Under the pieces are notes generated by a model that worked only from the letters and a program-made list of their open reading frames with translations, was not told where the DNA came from and searched no databases. The translations under genes and the position numbers were made by a program. From assembly GCA_022559845.1 (NCBI GenBank), contig CM040128.1, forward strand, positions 179,296,413 to 179,360,412: 64,000 nucleotides of DNA, given 5' to 3'. Of this stretch, positions 33,869 through 44,811 are shown piece by piece (the first letter of the stretch is position 1; every line of letters begins with the position of its first letter). This DNA is from Amorphophallus konjac (Eukaryota; Streptophyta; Magnoliopsida; Alismatales; Araceae).

Positions 33869-35094
33869 GGATCGTGCATGTATTTCTTTAGCATAAAAAT
33901 ATGGAATACATTGTGCACTTCTGACAGTTGTGGAGGCAAGGCAATACGGTAAGCCAGCTCGCCTACTATTTCCAACACTTCGAATGGACTAATAAACCTT
34001 GGTGTTAGCTTGCCCTTAACACCAAATCTTCTAATACCTCGGTCGGGAGATACCTTGAGAAAGACATGATCTCCCACTTGAAATTCCAGGTCTCATCTCC
34101 TATTGTCAGCATAAGATTTCTACCTGGACTGTGCTATCTTTAGCCTTTCCCAAATGAGGTGTATCTTCTCGGTAGAATCTCTTACCATATCTGGGCATAA
34201 TAGTTGCTTTTCACCGACTTCATGCCAGCATATTAGAGATCGGCATCTCCTGCCATACAGTGCCTCAAAAGGTGTCATTTTGATACTGGCTTGATAGCTA
34301 TTATTATATGCAAACTCGGCTAGGGGTAAGTGGTCATGCCAGCTTCCGCCGAAGTCTATAATACATGCTCTTAACATATCGTCCACAACTTGATTTGTCC
34401 TTTTGGTCTGTCCATCTGTCTGGGGATGGAAAGTAGTGCTGAAAATGAGTTTCGTCCCCAGAGAGTGTTGTAGACTCTTTCAAAAATGAGAGGTAAAACG
34501 TGGGTCTCGGTCAGATACAATTGACACAGGGACTCCATGCAATCTAACCATCTCTTTGGTATACAAGGCAACAAGTACATCAACTGACCATCGGCTCTTG
34601 ATAGGTAAGAAATGAGTCGATTTAGTTAGACGGTTAATGATTACCCAAATTCCATCATGTTCGCCCCTTGACTTGGGCAAGCCCATGATAAAGTCCATGC
34701 CGATGTATTCCCATTGCCACTTGGGAATGTCTAGCGGATGCAATTTTCTAGCAGGTTTCTAATATTCGGCCTTCACCTGTTGGCATGTCAGGCAACGATA
34801 CACGAAGTTCGCTACCTATCTTTTCATGTTAGGCCACCAGAAAGTTTGTTTCAAGTCTTGGTACATCTTAGTGGCTCCAGGGTGGATCGTGTACCTCGAT
34901 TGATGAGCTTCTTCAAGAATCTTCTTCTTCAACTCAGGACAGTCGGGTACACATGCCCGTTCATGGAATAGCAATCTACCGTCAGGTGCTAGCTTGAAAT
35001 CAAGTCTCTCGTCCAGTTTACCTTTTATCTCCGCTAGGGCGGGATCTTCTTCTTGCAGCTTCTAAAGTTCGGGTAACAAATCTGGACAAAGACT
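33869..35094 (-). pseudogene. inverted Ty3/gypsy integrase fragment (copy 2)
   Basis: On the minus strand the segment encodes integrase from the start of the zinc module (EEAHQSRYTIHPGATKMYQD) through [20 protein letters not shown], the SDRD motif and ALYGRRCR to the post-core segment (LTPRFISPFEVL...VHNVFH). It ends near 33869 at the truncated LTR2. At 35094/35095 it joins plus-strand G2 reverse transcriptase. It is longer than copy 1 (12429-13099) because that copy was cut by the LINE fragment. Stops and small lesions are present. Confidence 0.88.
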
Positions 35095-35895
35095 GGATGT
35101 GAAGCTTTCCTTGCTTCCGTAATCATCTCCGAGTCCAAGGAGATTATCTCAGAAGATATTCCTATTGTGAATAAGTTTCCTGATATATTCCCATCAGAAT
35201 TGCCTGATTTACCGCTCGATAAGGAAGTAAACTTCTTCATTGAACTCATTTCCGGAGCAGGACCTGTCTCAATAGCCCCCTACATGATGTCCCCCACAAA
35301 ACTCAAAGAATTAAAGAAACAACTTCAGGAGTTATTAGACAAGGGCTTTATTCGACCTAGCACATCCCCTTGGGGTGCGCCAGTTCTATTTGTCAAGAAG
35401 AAGGATGGATCTCTCAGGCTATGTATCGACTACCGACGACTAAATCACCACACAATCAAGAATAAATATCCATTGCCACGTATCGATGAGCTCTTTGATC
35501 AGATTTCTTGAGCATAATATTTCTCCAAGATAGATCTCAGGTCAAGTTATCATCGGCTCAAGATCAAAGATGAAGCCATATACAAAACCGCTTTTCAAAG
35601 TAGATATGGCCACTATGAATTCGTGGTAATGCCTTTCGGGTTAACCAATGTCCTGGCAGTATTTATGCAACTCATGAATAATGTCTTTAGGCCCTATCTT
35701 GACCAATTTATGGTCATCTTTATAGATGATATTCTTATTTACTCCAAAACAAAGGAGGATCATGAAGAGCACTTAAGAATAGCCTTACAAATGCTAAGAG
35801 AGCACAAACTCTAGGCAAAGCTTAGTAAGTGCGAGTTCTGGCTAAAGGAGGTCTCCTTACTTGGCCATATTATTTCAAAGGAAGAAATCGCTGTC
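35095..35895 (+). pseudogene. G2 reverse transcriptase, 5' part
   Basis: Begins at the same base of the G sequence as G0 (ggatgtgaag). It shows [34 protein letters not shown] (then a TGA near 35511) and [13 protein letters not shown]. Lesions include a TAG near 35814. It ends at 35891-35895, CTGTC, the target duplication of the Ogre-like insertion, and resumes at 46706. Confidence 0.88.
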
Positions 35896-37791
35896 TGTAG
35901 ACACGCCAAAATTGATGTTACTGTGAGTACATCTCATATTACCTTGTAATGCCCCAATTTGACCCTCAAATTAGTTCTATTTGAGTGGTTTTTCTCACTT
36001 TTCTTGGATTTCTCCTTTTTTTCACCCTTTTCCTATTTTTTCCTATTTTTTTGGATTTTTCTGGATTTTTCTGGATTTTCTGGACATTTTTTCTCTATTT
36101 TTTAGAAATAACGACTTGATCTGGGGCGTCTTTTAAATAACGACTTATACATGGGCGTTTCTTAAAAAATTGACGACTATACTGGAGGGCGTCCATTCTT
36201 TCAAATTTCCATTTTTCTAGATTTTTCTGAGAATTTTTCGGAATTTTTTGAGAATTAACGACTTAACCATGGGCGTTACTTTGAATTTGAAAAGAATAAA
36301 AAAAATCAAAAATTGAATTCACGCCTTACACACGGTCGTCACTTTTTCAAATTGATTTTTTAATATTATTTTCCACTCTCTTCCAGAGGTGATTTGGTGG
36401 CCTTCCGGGTGTCAGAAAAATTCGCAAAAATAGTCGTTGGAATCAGGGCGACGAGATGCACCTCCACCTAAAAAATGGGAAAATAATATTGAGAAATGAA
36501 AAATGGCCCTATTTCGATTTTTTTAATTAACGTCCTTTGTTAAGGCGTTTTTTAATTAACGCCTTTGACTCAGACGTGTTTCAATTTCATTTCTAAAAAT
36601 GATCCAGGAGTTAACGCCCTTGTGCAGGGCGTGTTTTTAAAAGACGCCCTTCGGAAGGTCGTCAATTCTTGAATTGACGCCCTGAGCCAGGTCGTGTTTC
36701 ACTTTTGTGCTCCGAACGAACGCAGCCTTTCCCAGAGAGACTCCTGCTTCGTTTGGGCTCTTGCCCAGTCTAATCCTCTCCTATTTTGGGCTCTTGCCCG
36801 TTCTTATCTCTTCCTCCTTTGGACTCTTCCCTTCTTATCTTTTTCTACCTTATTAATAGAGGCTTTCGTCTCTGTTGATCGGTTGGATACTCCTCCCTCC
36901 GTTGTTTTCTTCGGTTCCACTCCTCCCTATTTTTTTTCTTCTTCTGTCTTCCGTATTCTTCTTCTGTCTCCTTCTATTTTCTTCTTCTTCTTGTGTGTTT
37001 CTTTCTTCTTCTGTTTCTTTTCTTCTGCCGTCTTCTTCTTTTTCTTCTTTTGCTTCTTCTTCTTCTTCTTCTATCTTTTTCTTCTTCTTCTTCTGTCTGT
37101 CCCTCTTCCTCTTTTTTCTTCTTTTCTTTTTACAGGAACCGAAGGAAGGCTGTGGCAAAGGAGGATTCTCTTCCGACGATCAACATCTTTCAAGCTTCCT
37201 CCCCATTGAGCATTCAAGCCAAGGAACCAATAAAAAGATTTTTTTATCTTATCTCCCTTTTTTTCCATTATAGTTCATAGTTCATGCATCATATTTCATT
37301 GTTATTGATTTTTCTCAACCATCATATTGAGATCTCCCCTTAGTGCACTCTTGCACTCTTTCCACTTGTTTTCTTATTTTTTATGCATATCATCATTCAT
37401 CTCCCCACACCCTCTTTGCATAGGGGTTTAAGGGCAACCACCCTTAAGGTGTGTTCTCACATATGTTTACATGCTCATATCTTTTAAGGATTGATGCTAC
37501 ACACACCATGTTCTAATTCACATCTTTTATTGGTGTTTGTTATTTTTGCAAGGGTAATCAAGAGAAAGAACTCTCTTCATCGGCCGGCCGATTAGAAGAG
37601 AAAGGAGCACTCACATCCCCGCACTTTCAAGGTATTCTTCGCGATCTCTCCCCTTCATTAATTGTTATATCTTTTGAGGCGTTCGCGTCTCTGGCGATCA
37701 CATTCTTTCCCCATTAGCACCTCGTGCTATTTTATTGCTTTCATCATATCTATTGCTTTTTATATTTAAGTGGATTTTAGATAGATCTACA
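35896..37791 (+). repeat. 5' LTR of Ogre-like element
   Basis: TGTAGACA...ATCTACA with six-base inverted termini. U3 holds ten 19 to 20-nt modules (36111-36695). A TATA-like ttattaatag lies at about 36853, then a long CTT/TTC pyrimidine tract (about 36935-37130) ending in tttttacag. A perfect 14-bp palindrome ATCGGCCGGCCGAT lies at 37579-37592. The 171-codon frame at 36694 is a by-product of the pyrimidine tract (Phe/Ser/Leu runs). Confidence 0.93.
36111..36695. repeat. 19-nt ACGCC-N9-GGCGT module array in LTR U3
   Basis: Modules start at 36111, 36140, 36173, 36258, 36321, 36530, 36559, 36614, 36644 and 36677. Nine are 19 nt; the one at 36173 is 20 nt. Examples: ACGCCCTTGTGCAGGGCGT and ACGACTTAACCATGGGCGT. 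Neighbouring starts are often 29 to 33 bp apart. Each half is ACGCC or a variant (ACGAC, ACGTC) in either orientation, and the two halves vary independently. The same set is in the 3' LTR. Confidence 0.88.
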
Positions 37792-37794
37792 AAT

Positions 37795-37812
37795 TGGCGA
37801 TCACGGTGGGAC
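37795..37812 (+). other. primer-binding site, Arg-tRNA-like (Ogre-like element)
   Basis: TGGCGATCACGGTGGGAC begins three bases after the LTR. It resembles the TGGCGACTCC-type primer sites of Ogre/Tat elements, which pair with Arg tRNA, but with several differences. The tRNA assignment is tentative. Confidence 0.5.
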
Positions 37813-38092
37813 ACTTTTTGTTTTTCATTTGATTACCCCTTTCCCTTTGGCACCCAAGTGTGCCTTTTCCCATTGGTACCCTCAGTACCCTTTCCTTTGT
37901 GCCTCTCGGGCACCCTCCATTGTGCTTTGCACTTTCCCCTAAGTGATTTGTCAATTGAATAGATTTGTTTTAAAATCTCCACTTAGTTAAAATTTTGATG
38001 AGCATGTTTTTATCTTGATAATCATATGTGATGATTGCCTCTGTGACTGTGAGTGTTTCCACTCTGCTGGCCGTGGGAGTTTGAAAGAATTC

Positions 38093-38348
38093 ACGCCCTC
38101 CCACAGGGCGTTTCTTTATTTAGTAGCGCCTCTCATCAGGGCGCGTTTTCATGATTTGACGCCCCCACCCCTGGGCGTCTCTTTATTTGGTTGAGCATCG
38201 TTGATAATTAACGCCCTGCCCCAGGGCGTCTCTTTTATTGGTAGCGCCTCTCATCAAGGCGTGTTTTACCTTGCCTGTGGGCCTCCCACAGTGATTCACG
38301 CCCTGCCAAAGGGCGTCTTTTGATTGGTAGCGCCCTGCCCCAGGGCGT
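38093..38348. repeat. 19-nt ACGCC/GGCGT modules in the leader region
   Basis: Seven modules start at 38093, 38126, 38159, 38211, 38244, 38298 and 38330, spaced 32 to 33 or 52 to 54 bp. All are 19 nt except 38159 (20 nt). Several have near-perfect arms, for example ACGCCCTGCCCCAGGGCGT at 38211-38229 and GCGCCCTGCCCCAGGGCGT at 38330-38348. They extend the LTR module family downstream of the primer site, so here they would be in the transcribed leader. Confidence 0.88.
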
Positions 38349-38818
38349 CTTATTCCTGTGTTTTCACCGAACCCCTTTGTTTATCACTGTATCATATTTT
38401 TGCTTATATCTTGCATTCATTCATTTTGCATTGGTTTGGGAGACCTCCTCTCTCCACATACTAGGAGCCACACACCCCCTTGGTGAAGGAACGACCCTCC
38501 ATTGAGCATTCCGTCTCTTTGGATTGGAAATTCCTAAACCAAGCCTCCATAAGTCCCCGCACCCGTGGATTCCCTCACGGACGCCGGGCAGGTTGTACCC
38601 TTTTTGGAGTCCCGAGTTTAGTTGGCCTACACGTGGTGAGAGAGTGTTCCTAGTTGGCATTGAAGTAATCATATTGAAACTAGGTTCCTCCCTTGTGTGA
38701 ATCATTCCAAACTTTGCTAAAATCCTTAATTCACCAAGGTTCAAACAAATAAAAATCACGGTAACCATTCCAACTTGTGTGCTTATTTGCATAATTATTG
38801 GGAATTTTTGACTATATA

Positions 38819-41800
38819 ATGGCTTACCATGATAGAAACATGTTCAATTCAATTCATGAGGATGCACAACCTAGCACTTCATATCCTCAATTTCAACATG
38901 TTAATCAGCATTCTCACCATTCTTTCAAGGGACCACGTCCTTATTCTCATGTCATACCCAACCCATGGGCAATGTCCATTCTCATGGTCCACCTACTCAA
39001 TTTCAGGCCACTATTCCCTCGGGACCGTCTCCTCCCAATGACGAGAAGGTCTCTCGAATCATCCATGCATTAGATCATCTTACCCCTCAACAGATCCAAG
39101 CCCTTAAGGCTGCCGTTGAGGGTACATCTCATGCATCTCCCCCTCTTTCCAATTCTATTCGGGTGGCCCATCACCCACCTCCTTCCAATTCTATTCGGGT
39201 GGCCCATCACCCATCTCCCTCCAATTCTACACGGGTGGACCATCACCCACCTCCTCCTTCCAATCATATTCGGGTAGCCCATTACCCATCTCCCCCTATT
39301 CATTCTACTCGGGTGGTCCGACACCTGCCTCCTTCTATTCCTCCTCCCGCACGGCCCCGAGGCCCATTTATTCATTGCAATCCGGCCCTTCCGGGTTCTT
39401 TTACGGGTCATACCGTCAACTCCCCTCCACGGCCTTTTTATGCGGCCCCTCCTCCTTCAAGGCCCTGCCAGCCCTCTATTGTTCAAGTCACACCCCTCCA
39501 ACAATCTCTTTTTGATAAGATTACTTCCATGGAGGAACAATTAAAGAGGGTCACGGTTCCTCCTACTCCGGTCAATCCTCTCTATGCGGCTTTGGATGAC
39601 ATTACAAGAATGGAGAGAGAATGGAAGGATAGGATGGACGACTACGGCGTTGATATTCCAAGCGAGCAAGAACCGGCAATTGAAGAATCCGAGCCGGTGT
39701 ATGATGATGAAGCTCCGCAGGCACCCCTTTCGAGTTTCCTTAACTTTCCACTTCCCCCACTTTCATTCGATGAACCCCTCGCTCAGGATGAAGCCACCAT
39801 CCCCGATCCAACCCCTATTTCCGAGACTTCTTGGTGTTACGACGATGGGTCGATACTCCAATCACCCGCGCCGACGCATCTTGAGTTTTTCACCACTCCA
39901 AACACCGCTCGCCCCATTCGGCATTTTCTACGCACCAAACTTTCACCCATTAACCCTCCACCCATTACACCTCCTCCAGTTACACCATTAACCTCCGCAA
40001 CACTGGCCTCCCCCAAGCCTTCCACTATTAAACCACCACCCGTTAAGCCATCTACCTCCACACCATCGGCCTCCATTAATTACACCATTAAACCTTCCCC
40101 AATTAGCCTCCCATTACCGCCACCTCGGTCTTCCATTATCCCTTTAAAACCCACTTTGCCTATTCCACCACATAACCCTCCACCTTTACCTATGGCTAAT
40201 CCTGAGCAGGACCCACCACTTTTTGCACTCGAGCTAACCCCGACCGCTTGCAAGCAAAGGGAGAAACTTGATGTGTTTGAACCTCCGCCTCCACTTACGC
40301 CAACACTTTCCATTATACCTCCACCACTCACAAAGCCTTCCGCCTCCGCTTCACCTCCTTTTACTACTCGGAATGGGAGTGCTTCTGCAAGTACTTGTGC
40401 CGAAGGTGATCAAGAGCCGGGCAAGACAGATGTGGCCACGGTTATGCGATTCATGATTCAAGAAGTCATTTACCGGATGCCAATCCGGATTATTGTGCCG
40501 AGCATGGTCGCAGAGGCCAAGTCACCGCCATTGCTCAGGGAAGAATGCCAAGAATTGATGCCATCCAAGGGCCAGGCAGGGCACCCCTTGTTCAAACTTT
40601 CCAATCCAGAATTCATTATTCCTTACAAGGGGCGAATGCCCATTTTGCTCAACATTCCATATACACCACATTCAATGGGCAACTCAATGCTTCCCGTTCC
40701 AACTCTACAACTCCCCCACATTATTGATCTTTGCTTTCCAAGGGAGTTGTCTTTTACTATTGAAGCTTCTTTTATTGGGCCAATTAACCGTACATGTTCA
40801 CTGCCATGGAGGGGCAGTTATCTTAATGCTAAGGGGCCATCCCTTATTTGCTCCACTTTCTATTCATCCATCTCTATCACTTTTTCTTCATGGGCCATTC
40901 CCAGGGTTAGGAGGAGGATCTCATCCTCTCGCCCTTCACATTCTTCATATTCTTTGCATTTCATGCATTCATCGCATCCATCCCATTACATGCATTTGCA
41001 CCTCCTGCTTCCCGGGTTTCCAAACCCGTATCTTCCTCACCTTCCGGCACCGCCGGATATTCCGCATTTCCCATCTTATTCATATTCATCCTTTTATCCA
41101 CTCCCCTTGGGGCATCGCGTCCCCCTTCCTGCCATTTCCCTGGAACTTCCAGGAATTTTATCCCTCCTCTTTGGGCATCTCGCCCTTTCTGATTCTATTT
41201 CTCCGGAACCTCCGGACCTTTCTCTCGGGCACGACGCCCCTTTCCATCTTCTCCTTACTGATTTCATCCCTCCGGAACCTCCGGATTCTCCACCTGATTG
41301 TCTCCATCTTTTCCCCGGGCATCGCGCCCCTTTCTATTTGCTTCCTCCGGAACCTCCGGACTTTCCCCTCGGGCATCACGCCCCTTTTCATTCTCCTCCT
41401 CCGGAACCTCCGGACTTTCTCCCAGGGCATCGCGCCCCTTTCCACCTTATTCCTCCGGAACCTCCGGATTTTCCCTTTGGGCACGACGCCCCTCTCCACC
41501 TTCTTTATTTGCTTCCTCCGGAACCTCCGGACCTTCCCCTCGGGCATCACGCCCCTTTCCACCTCATTTCTCCGAAACCTCTGGACCTTCTTGGGCATCG
41601 CGTCCCTCCTTTCCATCTCCCTGATTTCATTCCTCCGGAACCTCCGGATTCTTCGTCTTATTCTCTCTATCATTTTCCAGGGCATCACGCCCCTTTCCAT
41701 CCTCTTCCTCCGGAACCTCCGGACCCTCCATCTTTCTTTCGATTCATCTTTCTGCTCCTCCGGGATATCACATCCTTCATTTTCTTCCTCCTTTTTCATC

Positions 41801-42054
41801 ATCTTTTTCTTTATTTCTTCCCAAGACATCGCGTCCCTTCTTTCGTTATACCTCCGGAGCCCCCGGATTCCTCTTATCATGATTCTCCTCCTCAGCCTCC
41901 GGACCCTCCGCATCCGCCTCTTTCTATCTACCAATTTCTTCTTCCAATTCATCCTGATTCTGGGTCCGACCCAACTTCTTCCACATCCACTGCTTTGGGC
42001 ATTTGCCCCTTCTCCCATTGTTTTCGAGGCTTTAGTCCTCACTCCTCCTTCTAA
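38819..42054 (+). CDS. proline-rich ORF of the Ogre-like element, one apparent frameshift
   Basis: An ATG at 38819 opens MAYHDRNMFNSIHEDAQPS. Near 38965 the reading changes frame and continues 1029 codons to 42054. Residue numbers below count from 38965. Parts: a short helical segment (EKVSRIIHALDHLTPQQIQ, about 27-50); four or five PPSNSIRVAHHP-like repeats (about 60-125); a helix MEEQLKRV (about 190) and an acidic region; Pro/Thr/Ser-rich sequence to about 470; then about 12 PPEPPDFPLGHHAPFH-like repeats (750-1000). No zinc knuckle, DTG, FIDD or integrase motif is seen. Position suggests gag or an Ogre-type ORF1, but the family is not recognised. Repeat offsets in multiples of three support translation. 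Confidence 0.5.
41201..41900 (+). repeat. 54-bp-based repeat encoding PPEPPD...GH.APF units
   Basis: Copies of CTCCGGAACCTCCGGA recur at 41201, 41270, 41345, 41399, 41453, 41516, 41570, 41633 and 41708. The distances (69, 75, 54, 54, 63, 54, 63, 75) are all multiples of three. Between them lies a second inverted motif of GGGC-loop-GCCC type (GGGCATCGCGCCCC, GGGCATCACGCCCC, GGGCACGACGCCCC). Frames +2 and one minus frame are also open across this region because the unit lacks stops. Confidence 0.85.
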
Positions 42055-44811
42055 TTCTCCTCTCCTTCTGTAGACCTTTCATGTGATCAGGGTCTCCACA
42101 CCTTAGTGAGGGAGTTCTAGCCCTCGCCTCTCTTCCTTTTCTCCTTATTCGTCTGAGTCTGGTCTTGGCACCACTCCCTCTTGTTAAGCCACTTTCAAAT
42201 CCTTTGCTTCCAATTCTTTTGACTGCCAAAGAGGACAAATCTCACGATGATCAAGATCGCTTCTCGCGGCAGCTGCTTCTACAAAGGTCGCAAGGTAACA
42301 TATTGGCGTAAGTATGCATTTTAATGATATCATTTTCTCATTACTTCACGCATGATTTTCAAAATCAAGTGCTTCTTAACGAGATTAAGAGTGGTGTTTT
42401 AAACCTTTATCTTAGGCTTTTGTTTAATTAAATCACTCTCAAAAGAGTCTTTCGGCTTGCTATGCAGCACCTTTGGTTAATAAGAACCCCGCGTTGGGAA
42501 TTCAACATTCTCTCCCCGCTTGTTAAGAGCGACCCTTAGCTGGGCACCGCACACACTTCACGGCGTCCTTAGCCGGCTCCTTTAGTTAAACACCGTTGCT
42601 ACCTTGGCCATACCATGAGTATATCTGAAAGTCTTTTCTCTTCTTTACTCGGCCGAATGCAGGTGCAAGAGGTTGACGGATGAGATGATCAACTTTGGTA
42701 ATCCCCAATACGAGAGGAGTCTCAAACAGGGGCAGTCTTGACCCAAAATCAACATCAATATGAGTTTTCATATGAATTTCATGATATACATCTCGCCAAA
42801 AAAGGGCTATTATGAAAATCAAGTCAAAATCTCGATAAAAGTAAAATTGAGAATTATGGCATGTCAAGAGTGGCAAAGTCCCCGCAGGGAAAACCCTGGT
42901 CGTATGCATGTCAAGGGTCTAAAAATCAAGGGCACAAAGCCCCGGCACAACAGACTATCTCTTTGAAGGGAACACCTTGGAAGGAATTCAAGTCCCGATA
43001 TCTCCCATCCTGCACAAAGCTTGTCACAATTATTCTTCTCTTCTCCCTCCAAGACCGAACGTTTCTCAGGTATGGCCTTGGTAGGGGCACCGTTGATCAA
43101 AGGCGGTCGGTTATAGGGCGTCACCCTTCAATGCACGTCCAGCTTTGGGCAGTTTTAGCGAAAAGGGAAGGAACAAGGACCCCTAGCCAGTGGTTCAAAA
43201 CAACCCTTTGATGCTGCATTAACAATGTCTAAAGCAAAATCCAAAAATCCAAAACAAAAATTTGAATATTTCCCGATCAAAATCCCAACAAAAATTTAAA
43301 ATATTTTCCAAAAATCTCCATAAAAATTTGAATATTTTCGAAATTCATAAAAATTTGCATATTTCAAAACTCCATAAAAATTTGCATATTTCCAAAATCC
43401 AAAAATTTGCATTGTATTTTCTGATGGTGTTTTGCAGGAACAGCCTTGCAGAGACCAAAAGCACGGGATGAGTCCTATCTCTACTCATTGCTATCAATCT
43501 ATTGATTCTCCCGATATCCTCTTGACATGCCACCCTGGGCATTTTTGGTTATCATCTCCTCATATCATTTTGGTTATATCTCCTGATTATCATTCTGATT
43601 ATTCATCTCGAGATCTTTCAATCAACTCCTGCTAATTTCTCTTGATTAATTCTGCCGCTGGGCATTATCATTCTGATCATTCAACTCCAAATCTTGATTA
43701 GCCAAGTTGGCATCCTCATGACAAAACAACAAACAATGATAATCTGCAATACCATTCATGCTATTCACATGCTATTGACACTTTGATTCATGCTATGCAT
43801 GCTATGATTAACTGCCTTATTCATTGCTTGATATCTTTTATATCTTGGCTAATGAAATTTTTGAGCGCAGGAAGAAGCTCTTGGTCCCACCGACTGGGCG
43901 TCATTATCCGAGCCCCACGGTGCTGGCACCTCATCTCTCAGTTCCCCCATACTTATTGCTCCACCATCTCTCCCTGTATGCATTCTACTATATGTTATTA
44001 CGCTATTAGATTATATCAAGGACCTTGTGGCTTTGGTAAATCTGGGATTTGAGTTCCCCTTCATCAAAAACAATGATAATTCCAGAGGAGTCTTAGTCAC
44101 ACGGATAGGCCGTTGAGCCGTCCAAGACTGGGGACGATGGTTCCCTTTTTACGAGTTGGCGCGTGGATAAACGGGCTTCGGCTTAGTATCAGCTCGCGAA
44201 ATTGGTTTCTTGACCCAGTCTTGGCAGTTTAACAATATTATCCTTGATTATTCTATATTTTCATTTGATTTATTTTTCCCTTTAAACCCAGCATGCATTC
44301 ATGTAGGAATTTGAAACAATTGTTGAAAAAATCATTCTGATAAGCTGTTTTTGTGGGTCAAATTGATCTTGATCTTCAATGTGAGATATTCCATGCCGAA
44401 TTGAGTCCTCATTTCGTTTTGACGCTGTTCTGGGTCATTTTCTCGAAAGCTCCCTGTTTGGATTTTTATCATCTTATTTTTCAAAACTTTCCCCTTTGAT
44501 CCACCTTGGCTGCAGCACGTCCACATGGCTGGTAACCGCTCCCCAATGGTGAAATCTACAGGTTTGTGACCTGGGGTACTTCCACCGCACTGGAAGTTGA
44601 TCATTTTTTTATCTCCTTCGTGCACCGCGTGCACATCTCCCCATTTTATCCAAACATTGTTGACTTCGTTGGATTTCCCGAGATTTGCTTCATCTCGACC
44701 TTTTGATTTCATTCTCATCAAGTGATGTTGATTGCGTGTCTCATCACACCTTGGCATCTACTTTTCAGTTTGCTACGCTCCCTTGCAAAGCAGACGCCAA
44801 GGCGGGGCAGC
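42055..44811. other. non-coding 3' half of the Ogre-like interior
   Basis: I see no pol or host gene in these 2.7 kb. It contains an AT-rich local repeat at about 43225-43430 built from variants of cataaaaatttgcatatttc. An acceptor-like ttttgcag follows at about 43431-43438. Next to the 3' LTR, aaggcggggcagc (about 44799-44811) fits a polypurine tract. A 141-codon minus frame at 44332-44757 matches no family I know. Confidence 0.6.

Noticed and set aside
36694..37209. 171-codon Phe/Leu/Ser-rich ORF, also at 45608-46123, as a membrane protein
   Set aside because: It is a translation of a CTT/TTC microsatellite; identity of the two copies only reflects identical LTRs.
41158..42042. 294-codon minus-strand Arg-rich ORF and 449-codon +2 ORF (40724-42073)
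   Set aside because: They are shadows of the stop-free repeat under the 1029-codon frame; repeat phase fits the latter equally, but domain continuity upstream favours the long frame.
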